This document shows, in pieces, positions 30,455-38,989 of a DNA stretch of 47,500 nt. The notes beneath the pieces were generated by a model that saw nothing but the letters and a program-made list of their open reading frames with translations, was not told where the DNA came from and ran no database searches. Position numbers and translations under genes: made by a program. Source of the stretch: Perkinsus olseni (lineage: Eukaryota > Perkinsozoa > Perkinsida > Perkinsidae); contig JABANP010000411.1 of assembly GCA_013115135.1 (NCBI GenBank), forward strand, positions 1 through 47,500, read 5' to 3'. How positions within the stretch are numbered: position 1 is the stretch's first letter; every line of letters starts with the position of its first letter.

Positions 30455-31325
30455 GGGTGTATTACGATTCGTACACCCAAAGCTCGTGCACTATCGCTTC
30501 GTACACGGCTCGTACACTGAATACTCGTTTACTCATTGGATTCACACATCGTCATTTCGTACACTTGAGACTCGTACACCATATATTACATCATAATATG
30601 ATCATATTATGAGGCGCATCATATATCACCATATTTCGTAATACTCGTACTCATGATATTCGTACATATAATACTCGTTCATGTAATAAGTCGTACATAA
30701 AGCTCGTACACGTGAATCTCATACACTGGCACCTCGTACACGAGCACGACTCGTACACTATGCTTGCTGAGTCGCATTTTTGGGCCGCGCGCTGGGTGCA
30801 ACGACGGAGGGAAGGAAGTTACATTGTCCATAGGGAGCGAACTGTTCGCGCCACTCTGAGAGAAAAAGTTTATTAGTGTGAGTGGTATGGTGCTTGAGGT
30901 AGCGGACTCTCGATCGAAAGACCGCAGGTTCGATCCTATGTGCAGGGACTCCCTTACCAGGGAGGAAGTATAGTGGAACTGAGGGGTGGGAGAGCGCCGG
31001 CGGAGCCGCGCGAAAAAATTTCCGCGGAGTGTACGAAATGACGGTGTACGACTTGAAACTGGGGTTGTGTACGAAGTAAGAGTATATTAAATGCTGCCAG
31101 TTGAAAGTGTACGACTATTATGTGTCCGGGTGTTATATGTACGGGTATTACGTATACGAGCATCATGTATACGAATTTTGCATGTACGAATCTCTTGTGT
31201 ATGAGTATTTTGTGTATGACTATTCGGTGTATGAGTATTTCGTGTACGATTAGAAAGTGTATGAGTATTGGAGACATGAGCCGAAAATGTACGACTATTT
31301 GGTGTACGAAACGTGAACATCCCTA
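30455..31325 (+). mobile_element. Element E, copy 1, inserted in the BEL protease
   Basis: 871 bp with the left end GGGTGTATTACGATTCGT and the right end reading GGGATGTTCACGTTTCGT on the opposite strand. ACGAAT flanks both sides (30449-30454 and 31326-31331); with mismatches the duplication may be 8-9 bp. The left arm (30455-30775) and right arm (31025-31325) are inverted arrays of 15-bp degenerate repeats around cgtacac/gtgtacg. The core has gcatttttgggccgcgcgc, then a tRNA-like module. No transposase is encoded, and frames through the arms are repeats of VYE/THK type that arise because 15 is a multiple of 3. Confidence 0.85.
30880..30950 (+). repeat. tRNA-like module of element E1
   Basis: A box TGGTGCTTGAGG at 30888-30899 and B box GGTTCGATCC at 30927-30936, 39 nt apart, with an anticodon-arm-like stretch between. 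The same module occurs in E2 (B box 41322-41331) and E3 (38941-38950), both as GGTTCAATCC. Acceptor stems do not pair, so this is a tRNA-derived Pol III promoter, not a functional tRNA gene. Confidence 0.65.
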
Positions 31326-33372
31326 ACGAATTCAGTCACTGGGAATATGCCGACTCTCGGTGCATTCTCCGAGGTGCACTGCCACGGTGATGGCTTTCGT
31401 GGTGAAAGACCTCACAGCGCCGCTGGTGATAGAAACCCCAGGTTTGGCAGCGTTGGGCGTCCGCATCGACTTCGGCAACGACGGTAACGTCTCGATCTCG
31501 ACCGGCCTAAACCTCGATCGGGGAGTCTTGCCGAATTCCTCACCACCAGATGAGCTGCGTCCTCCGAGCTCCTCCACGACCAGGCCTCGACCATCCTCGG
31601 CTTCCCCCTCATGTTCACCGGTGGCACTCGTCGACGATGGTGTGACTGTTCTTGCTTCGGCCAATCTTTCACCAGGACTTCATCATCGACGACATACGAA
31701 GGCTGGGGATGCTCCATTTCGATGTCCCGAACTCAACTACATCGAGCCTTCCGACTCGGTCCCCTACGGCGAGAATGAGCCACTCGGTCGAAGTCAGCCA
31801 GACTGTGGTCAACCCCTACTACCGCCTCATCAGTGCATCCATGTAGACACACTCCGAGACGGGCGATTCGCGGTGAGCTTCAATGTATCCGTGCCCGACC
31901 TACAACGGTCGGCCGGCCGAGGATGGAGGGCAGCAGTAGCACGGGCTTCGAAAGCCTCTTCGAGGCTGTCTACCGAGGGCAAGCGACAAGCCGATGAGGC
32001 CATCAGTAAGTCCCTCGAGAGTGGCTACGTTGGTTACATGACCCTCCGGGACACGAGCAGGCCACCACCACCACATGTTATCAATAACCTTTATCGCAAC
32101 AACCCCTTGGTGAAGGACTCATACCTGGTCTCGGATACCTACTTATGTGGTCATCTACCAGCCTTCATCGGGGCACAGTTCGCGTTCAAAGACAGCTCCA
32201 GTACCCCTTGCAGGGTGGTGTTTGACTGTCGGCCTACAAATGGACTCCTACAGAGTCCAAATTCGACAAGATGGTGCTTACACGACTACCTGCTACAGTG
32301 CTGTACCCATCCAACGGCGGTGTTCATGGACATCCGTCAGGCCTATAATCAGCTGGCGATGACTCCTACTTCCAGCGCGGTTTGCGGAACGGTGTTACAA
32401 CGACCGTCTACCAAGTCTAACCCAAGCCCAAAACCGATGCTGACCTTATGGGTCTCGGTCGTCTTCGGCATGGCTCCGAGTGGAGGAGCTCTGGAGCTCG
32501 CCACCGCCCATGTCTGTCTTGAGGCTGAACAGCTGCTGTCGATGCTATGCCCTCCATCCGTCGGTACGCCTGCTGCCATTCCGCCCTCGCCTGTCGCCTA
32601 CGAGACTGACACCTACCAGTATGCGCGCCCCATATTGGCCGCCGCGTACAAGGAAGATCTATCCCAGAAGGGATGGCGGGTGCTGAGAAAGTTGTCATCA
32701 ACTCTGTCATGGCGAGACTACGTGGACGACTGGGTTGTGCTCGGTCATCACTACATCCAGACAAGTAGATGCCGAGATGTGATGCTGTCGTGTGGCAATC
32801 ATCACCTATTCACCTTCCCCCCAAGTAAGACTCATGAGAGTTGGAACCTCGGGCAAGATCCGGTCGCCACGGTGTTGGGCTACGAGTTGACAGCCGACGA
32901 CTGCCTCCGACCGATCATTTCGGTAGAGCTCCTGCCTGAAGATGGTACTGCCACTAAGAGGATGGCCAGCAGCGCCCTTGCCGGGTTGTACGACCCACTG
33001 GGACGGTACTTGGAGATGAACATGAACTCCAGGTTGATCTGGAAGAAGGTCGTGCAAAGCATCAACGACTCTTACCCATCGGCCTCGCCCACCCAGTCGT
33101 GGACCCTCAAGCCACCTGTTGCAGTCGTCGCTGAGATCAACCAATGGATCGCTCGCCTTAGAGCCCTACCACCAGTTCCAAGGTTCATCCCCGTCAGGCC
33201 CGGACCCATGCTCGAGAGCGCCTCCGATCGCCTTCATCACTGCGAGATTATCGTGTCATGTGATGCCTCGAACCAAGCATGGTCGGTCGACACGCGGTCC
33301 CGTTTGGACCACGACTGCGAGCCCGCGGTGGCCTCTTCCCCCGGTCACAGTCAAAGTCCGACCCTTCTCTGA
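31326..33372 (+). pseudogene. Protease C-terminus, reverse transcriptase and start of RNase H, element C
   Basis: The frame resumes the protease (CTATVMAFVVKDLTAPLVIETPG) directly after E1. RT shows VVFDCRPTNGLLQ, AVFMDIRQAYNQLAM (motif A), VVFGMAPSGGALEL (motif B) and WRDYVDDWVVLG (YVDD at 32719-32730). Then comes the BEL/Pao connection ALAGLYDPLGRYLEM...IWKKVV. RNase H begins with IIVSCDASNQAW, but soon after this the coding frame shifts by one base (33280-33360), and this frame ends at 33372 in non-coding-like residues. RT would copy element RNA; this copy is inactive as a polyprotein because of E1 and the frameshifts. Confidence 0.85.
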
Positions 33373-33812
33373 CTACTCCAAGAAGAGAACTTCATGCACT
33401 GCTGCAAGCTTCGAAGGAGGTGCTCTCTTTATGTCGTGCGTGCAAGCTGGATCGCACCCTGCAGTGCTCCGTCACAGTCATGACCGACTCCCTGATCAAC
33501 CTGCAAAGGTTACAATGGGCTGGAACGGAGAGCCACGCTGAGCTTGAGCAGGAGCTGAAGAAGTCTCGCAGAAGGACCATGACGGTGCTAGACTTGACTA
33601 AGGTCCTGGCAATCCGTGAGAATCTGCTGCGGACTTCGGCCGCGGTGGACTCACTCCGCGTCATGCACATTCCCTCAGCCCTCAATATTGCGGATCCAGC
33701 GTCTCGCTGCATGCCCGATCCGATCAGTCCTGCTAATCTTCGTATCCTCGAGAACATTCTGGACAACCCCAATCCGACCTTCGGCTGGTTCATGTGCCTC
33801 GCTCTCTCCTAG
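33279..33812 (+). pseudogene. RNase H remainder, element C
   Basis: Contains TTPRRELHALLQASKEV, VTVMTDSLINLQRLQ and the terminal PSALNIADPASR, all typical of BEL/Pao RNase H. It continues the preceding segment after a frameshift. Another shift near 33800 leads into the integrase frame. Confidence 0.75.
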
Positions 33813-34534
33813 AACCCGAAGATGAGGAGCCTCAGGATTCGGGTGACAAGGTGGACCTCTGTATGAGCACCCAAGCACCGGTCGCTGGGCCCTTACCGAC
33901 TCCCCTCACTGACGACGACCATCTTCCAATACTGACAGCGGATGAGATCAGTGACGGCTCGTTCGAGGCCTCCATCCAAGACTCGGTCAAGCAAGATACC
34001 CTCCACAACGCCATTTTTCACTACTTAGCCGACCATAAGACCACCCCTGGCATCAGCATCAAGAGGCTGAGGGCATTGAGCAACCAGTATAAGGTCACCA
34101 ACGGTCGTCTATTCAGATGCACCTTACAGCGCCCCGGTGGCTCGGTGTTGGAGCAGAGAGTTGTGGGGGGAGGAGCACGGCAACTGCAACAGAAGTTGGT
34201 CTGCACCAATCATCTTGCCCATAATCACCTCGGCGCAAAAAAGCTGTGGCTTCGTCTCCAGGAGACCTACTACTGGACAGGGATGCGCAAGTCGGTCGCC
34301 AACTTCCTCAAACAGTGTCGTCCGTGTCTGCGGACCCGTGCATCCAAGAACTTCCGCAGCAGCGCTGGAGTCAAGAACGTGGCCAACCTCGCCCCGGGAC
34401 AAGTGATCGGCATTGACCTCTACCTTCCCAACGTCAAGAGCGTGCCCTCTGATGCGACAGGCGATGGCAATGTGTCAGGCTGTATCGTGTTCACCGACAT
34501 GGTAACGGGGTTTTTGCGGTCTTACGCCGTGAGG
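33794..34534 (+). pseudogene. Integrase N-terminal part, element C
   Basis: After an acidic linker, an N-terminal zinc-binding domain HLAHNHLGAKK...CRPCLR is followed by the first catalytic Asp in VIGIDLYLP (GAC 34415-34417). The frame reaches VFTDMVTGFLRSYAV, where element D1 is inserted. Removing D1 and one copy of the 9-bp duplication leaves the frame open into 35364 onward. Confidence 0.85.
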
Positions 34535-34811
34535 GGGTGTACCGCGATTCGTCCATGATCGATTGGTCCACTGCAGCTTCGATCCGAGATTGTTTCGTAC
34601 AAATTTCGGTTCATTCATGATCTTTTCGTACATCGAAAAAGTGCATGTTTTGGTTACGATTTTTTCATCCATAACCGGTTTCGTACACGATTATTTCGTC
34701 CATGGGCGGTTGATCCAAAGATATGCTCGTTGTGATTTATTCGGCCACGATCTTTTCGAAAAAAATTCATTCGTCCAATAGTGGTTCGTACATATGAAAC
34801 TGACGACACGG

Positions 34812-34888
34812 AAATGTTTATCGGGGGGGATGAACCCACGACCTCGGGATTACGAGCATTAGCTACTAAGCTACTCCCCTGTAAGACC
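34812..34888 (-). repeat. tRNA-like module 1 of element D1
   Basis: Read on the minus strand: GGGGAGTAGCTTAGTAGC (A box) and, after an anticodon-like CTCG...CGAG stem, GTGGGTTCATCCCCCC (B box). The counterpart in D2 (37392-37458, plus) has the same layout with more changes. Confidence 0.6.
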
Positions 34889-35080
34889 TCTACTGAAATC
34901 CAACAAAGTACCGCCCATACGATACCCAACCTATTCAACTTGGCTCCATTCATGTTTGGAGCCTCTAGGCACTGGGATCACCACAGAGACAACCTGATGT
35001 GGGGGAGTGCTAGATCGTCACCACTGGTGACTCACCAGTAGAGGCGGCGGTGAGATTCTTAAGTCGGAGTAGGTGATGGT

Positions 35081-35150
35081 AATAGCGGAATTGGTAGAGC
35101 TCCCGGCTTGCATGACGATGGTCCCGGATTCGAATCTGGGTAGGGGTAGA
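35081..35150 (+). repeat. tRNA-like module 2 of element D1, Ala(UGC)-like
   Basis: TAGCGGAATTGGTAGAGC is a good D arm/A box, CTTGCAT a good anticodon loop with UGC, and CCCGGATTCGAATCTGGG a good T arm/B box. The D2 copy (about 37197-37122, minus) keeps all three and has a better-paired T stem. Acceptor pairing is poor, so I treat it as a tRNA-derived promoter. Confidence 0.65.
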
Positions 35151-35363
35151 TGGTAGTGGTGGCAGAGTTAGAGCATGATTGGACGGAACGGCGTGGATGA
35201 AAGAATCATGTACGTAAGACCCGTGGACGAAAGAGGTGTGTATGAAAGAAGATGGACGGAAGTAACATGGACGAAACAAGCAGGATGAACCCTACCATGG
35301 ATGAAACAATCGTGGACGAAACCTACGATGTATGAAACAGCGATGTATGAATGGAGGTTCCCC

Positions 35364-36207
35364 GCCGTGAGGGGCCCCCTTACCAGTGCGTCCATCGTCG
35401 CCGGGTTGCACCCCGTCTTCACCAACTCTGTCACACCGGCTCTGCTACTGTCAGATAATGATCAGTCCCTCATCTCCAGTACGGTAGCCTCGTACTGCTT
35501 GGGTCGCGGTATAGTACATCTGACGGCTCCCGTCTACTCTCCAGCCCTATGCATGTGGGGACGAGGCCACCGAGAGATCACCCAGAGTCTAATGTCATGC
35601 ATCAGCGACTCCACTGGGATCTTCAAAGGTAGGTCATGGTGGGACCTGGTGAGTAGCATCTGTCACAACTCCAACTGTCAGCACAGAACTTGCTGCGAAG
35701 GTTCGGGCAGAATCTGGCAAGAACTACAAACTCAGGGTTGTCGACTACCTTGCTCACTGGCAGATCTTCCGTGAGCGTTCTCGAGCTCGCACTCTCGCAG
35801 GTGGTGGGAAGCAATGCGACCTCTCCCCCGGCGACCTCGTCTACCACCTCAGAGAGGGAGTCTCGAAGCTCGAAGATCGCGTGCGAGGACCCTATGAAGT
35901 AGTGCTCTTTGAGAAGGCCCGTGCCACAGCTATCCTACGAGGCGGCAGTGGTCAGAACTTCCGAGCGTGGGTCTGTAATCTGGTACGAGTTCCAAAGCGA
36001 GAGGATCGTTTAACCTCACCTTCTGACGACGATCCTTCGAGTCCCAGCGACGAGGCCCACGTCGATGCTCCCAGGCCCACGAGCCGGAATGTCACAGCTG
36101 ATGAGTATCTGGATCGACCTCCGCACCATTGGTCCCTCGGAGATCTACCCCCCATCGCGGTGTTGCCTCCACCTCAGAGACCGTCCCCTACTTCCCTAAG
36201 GCAGTGA
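35364..36207 (+). pseudogene. Integrase C-terminal part, element C
   Basis: Continues the catalytic core after D1: LLLSDNDQSL with the second Asp (GAT 35454-35456), then VYSPALCMWGRGHREI. By alignment on the R-x-H-R that follows, the catalytic Glu position holds Gly (GGA 35559-35561). A frameshift follows at about 35690-35735. The C-terminal domain then reads CDLSPGDLVYHLREG...RVRGPYEVV, a GPY module, and ends with a Pro/Asp-rich tail at 36207. Confidence 0.8.
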
Positions 36208-36277
36208 TGATGAACCGTATATTTATTGTCCGTTTGACTAATTAATTCTATTGATTCCATTGTTTTTGCCGCCGGAG

Positions 36278-36517
36278 AATTCACTCCGTGACGCGGTAAC
36301 GTAAGTGTGACGGCGTCGCAGTGATCCTGAGATGCGTGTATTAGCTGGCGCGTGACGCAGCTCCGTTGTGATTCGCTAAGTGGACAAGATCGAGCGTTTC
36401 ATGATATCACTGCATGCCAAAAGACCACCATTATATATTCCATCAAACTCAAGTCTCTTTCCGTCTTGAGTGTCGTGTCTTGAGTCCTTGTGGTATCTCT
36501 ACTCTAGCTACAAGGAA
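36278..36517 (+). repeat. 3' LTR of element C
   Basis: Partner of 27978-28217. The segment before it, gccgccggagaa, is only a weak purine tract. Confidence 0.85.
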
Positions 36518-36796
36518 ATTCCTTGAAGGAATTCGGCCATTTGTCGATTATCAGGGCGCGCGCCACTTGTCGATTATCAGGGCGCGCCCTAAATTTAGTG
36601 ACAGATTTTGAGAATTTAGTGACGGACCCTGGCAGTGTCCTAAGGGGTACGCGAGTACATAGCTGACCTATTGCGGGCGAGCAAGCTTCACCTAGCATGC
36701 TGCGCGCACCATCGCGGTTATCGCGATGAGAGCCGCTCTAGCACGTACCTTTCCAAAAGCCAGGATCGTGGCGCTGTACAGTGACAAGTCATACAG
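36518..36796. other. Non-coding flank with a 26-bp direct duplication
   Basis: Two adjacent copies of ttgtcgattatcagggcgcg (about 36541-36592) recall the segment of repeat H near 26640-26665. No gene. The end of this stretch (ctgtacagtgacaagtcatacag) may be the left part of element F. Confidence 0.4.
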
Positions 36797-37737
36797 CGGG
36801 GAACCATACATCGCTGTTTCATACATTGTAGGTTTCGTCCACGATTGTTTCATCCATGGTAGGGTTCATCCTGCTTGTTTCGTCCATGTTACTTCCGTCC
36901 ATCTTCTTTCATACACACCTCTTTCGTCTACGGGTCTTACGTACATGATTCTTTCATCCACGCCGTTCCGTCCAATCATGCTCTAACTCCGCTTCTTTCG
37001 TCCAGGGCTTTTCGTACAATCCTTTCGAACACGTGAGTTTCGTCCACGCTACTTTTAGACATATGTGACGCCGCGGCGTCACATATGTCTAAAAGTAGCG
37101 CGCCACTGCCACCATTACCATCTCCCCCTACCCAGGTTCGAACGTGGGACCATCGTCATGCAAGCCGGGAGCTCTACCAATTCCGCTATTACCATCACCT
37201 ACTCAGACCTAAGAATCTCACCGCCGCCTCTACTGGTGAGTCACCAGTGGTGACGATCTAGCACTCCCCCACATCAGGTTGTCTCTGTGGTGATCCCAGT
37301 GCGTAGAAGCTCCGGACATGACTGGAGCCAAGTTGAATAGGTTTGGTATCGCATGGGCGGTACTTTGTTGGATTTGCGTAGGCGTTTTACAGGTGAGTAG
37401 GTTAGTAGCTCAAGCTCGTGATCCCGTGGACGTGGGTTCATTTCCTCCGATAAACATTTGCGTGTCGTCAGTTTCATATGTACGAACCACTATTGGACGA
37501 ATGAATTTTTTTTCGAAAAGATCGTGGCCGAATAGATCACAACGAGCATATCTTTGGATCAACCGCCCATGGCCGAAGTAATCGTGTACGAAACCGGCTA
37601 TGGATGAAAAAATCGTGACCGAAACATACACTTTTTCGATGTACGAAAAGATCATGAATGAACCGAAATTTGTACGAAACAATCTTGGATCGAAGCTGCA
37701 GTGGACCAATCGATCATGGACGAATCGCGGTACACCC
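36797..37737 (-). mobile_element. Element D, copy 2
   Basis: 940 bp in reverse orientation to D1: starts GGGGAACC, ends GGTACACCC, flanked by the 9-bp duplication GTCATACAG (36788-36796 and 37738-37746). It aligns with D1 over its length, including both tRNA-like modules. It has about 110 extra bases (near 36990-37105) made of more tttcgtcca units followed by a perfect 54-bp palindrome. Confidence 0.85.
37047..37100. repeat. Perfect 54-bp palindrome inside D2
   Basis: Two 27-base arms (starting cgctacttttagacatatgt, centre gacgccg/cggcgtc) with no spacer, absent from D1. It could be a fold-back end of another element or a strong cruciform site. Confidence 0.95.
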
Positions 37738-38012
37738 GTCATACAGTTCCGACTCGTACAGTTGAAACTCGTACAGTATTATCTCGTACATAGAATTTCA
37801 GTACTTTTTGGAATTCTCGTACAGCTGGGGAATTTTTTAATCATTATTTTTGCGTCGCGCAAAGATAATGATTAAAAAATTGCCCGCGCGCGACTCTTCT
37901 CGACCCAGGGACTCCGGCACTTCAATCTCGAATCGCTTACTGTTGCGATCGGCTCCGGGTGATGCGCTGGATAACAGGCGCTCCAACCACTGCGCCAATT
38001 TCGCTTAGGCAA
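37738..38012 (-). mobile_element. Element F fragment: CGTACAGT repeats, hairpin and tRNA-like module
   Basis: Begins with units ctcgtacagttgaaa / ctcgtacagtattat, then a near-perfect 51-bp palindrome at 37831-37881 (17-base arms aattttttaatcattat, inner arms tttgcg/cgcaaa). It then has a tRNA-like module on the minus strand (38006-37915): A box TGGCGCAGTGGTTGG and B box GATTCGAGATTGA. The architecture parallels D and E with different sequence. D2 is inserted at its left side, so the left arm is hard to define. Confidence 0.55.
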
Positions 38013-38558
38013 GACACTAGAGTTTATTGAACCGACCAATTTTTCTCAACTGCCAGGTGTGCACCATCCTCTGGGTCCTCTAGGTCTGTGGCCTTGAGTC
38101 TGAGCCCTTCTCATCGATAGATGTCACGAGCTGAAGGCGAGGATGCCCCGGGCATTGAACCCTTCTGCCTTTTGGATTGGAAATGGGTTTTGAGGAGAGT
38201 TGGCTAAGACAATGGTATCCCACGCATGTGGCATAAGTTCTAATCTTCCTGAAGGAATTTCAGCTATCTAAATAACTCCTTCACAAATTTGCCGCGATTT
38301 GCGTAAGGAGGCAGCTGTACCGAATTACCGGCTTCATCTCCGTAGACCATTTTAGCAACATCTTCGGTAGGTGGTCGGGCTGGATGGGGTCGATCAGTAA
38401 GTGATCAACACTGATGATGTCACGACGACCAGAGTCGGGGTGCACCACTCCCAAGGTCTTGTTGTCAAAGCCGGGTAGGGGTTAGAGACGAACTAGTTAC
38501 CCTCCCACCGGGGGTCTAGTTTGTTAGATCGAGCAGGACCTAAGGTCTCTAATCTTGC
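38013..38558. other. No supported gene
   Basis: No convincing frame or repeat in this stretch. Confidence 0.3.
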
Positions 38559-38982
38559 GGGTGTATCACGCCTCGTACACCAAAAGCTCGTACCCTTTCT
38601 TTTCGTACACAACTCGCACACTGAATGCTCGTTCACCCCTTGGATCCGTACACCGTCGTTTCGTAGACTTGAAACTCGTACACATAATACTCGTACACAT
38701 AAAACTCATACACGTCAAACTCATACACATAAAACTCGTACACCGTCAATTCGTACACCAGCACGACTCGCGCACTATGCTGCTCGAGTCGCAGTTTTAG
38801 GCCGCGCGCTGAGAGCAATGGCGGAGCGATGGAAGTTATATTGTCTATAGAGAGCGAATTGTTTGCGCCGCTCTGTGAGTAACTTTTCAGTAGTGTAAGT
38901 GGTGAGGTTAAGGTAACGAGTTACAAATCCAGAGGTCGTGGGTTCAATCCTATGTACAGGCCCGGCACTCAAGGGAGGAGAT
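38559..38982 (+). mobile_element. Element E, copy 3, right arm missing
   Basis: Starts GGGTGTATCACGCCTCGT, with 15-bp units (actcgtacacataat and variants), the gccgcgcgctgagag word, and a tRNA-like module with B box GGTTCAATCC at 38941-38950. Similarity to E2 stops at aagggaggagat, so the right inverted arm is deleted. Confidence 0.8.
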
Positions 38983-38989
38983 GTATATG

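Larger units (their letters stand above)
34535..35363 (+). mobile_element. Element D, copy 1, inserted in the BEL integrase
   Basis: 829 bp, left end GGGTGTACCGCGATTCG, right end GGTTCCCC, flanked by a perfect 9-bp duplication GCCGTGAGG (34526-34534 and 35364-35372). The arms are inverted arrays of about 15-bp units of the type tttcgtccatgnnnn/cgtacat. The core contains two tRNA-like modules in divergent orientation plus the word gtcaccactggtgactcaccagtag, itself a hairpin. No protein is encoded. D shares its left-end sequence with E, so the same transposase probably moves both (inference). Confidence 0.85.
27978..36517 (+). mobile_element. LTR retrotransposon C, BEL/Pao-type, with two nested insertions
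   Basis: Direct repeats 27978-28217 and 36278-36517 (240 bp, about 97% identical) flank gag, protease, RT, RNase H and integrase in that order on the plus strand. The RT-RH region carries the BEL/Pao signature ALAGLYDPLGRYLEM...RLIWKKVV, and PRRELHALL and NIADPASR motifs follow. Element E1 (30455-31325) interrupts the protease and element D1 (34535-35363) the integrase. Other damage includes TAA codons at 28342 and 29775 and frameshifts near 29155, 33300 and 33800. No clean target duplication is visible; the sequence just after the left LTR resembles the complement of a tRNA T arm (CTACCGGGATTTGA) and may be the PBS. Confidence 0.9.

Noticed and set aside
34475..34781. Short frames within elements D1 and D2 (for example 37318-37742)
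   Set aside because: Open only because of repeat units; they end at element boundaries and change between the two copies.
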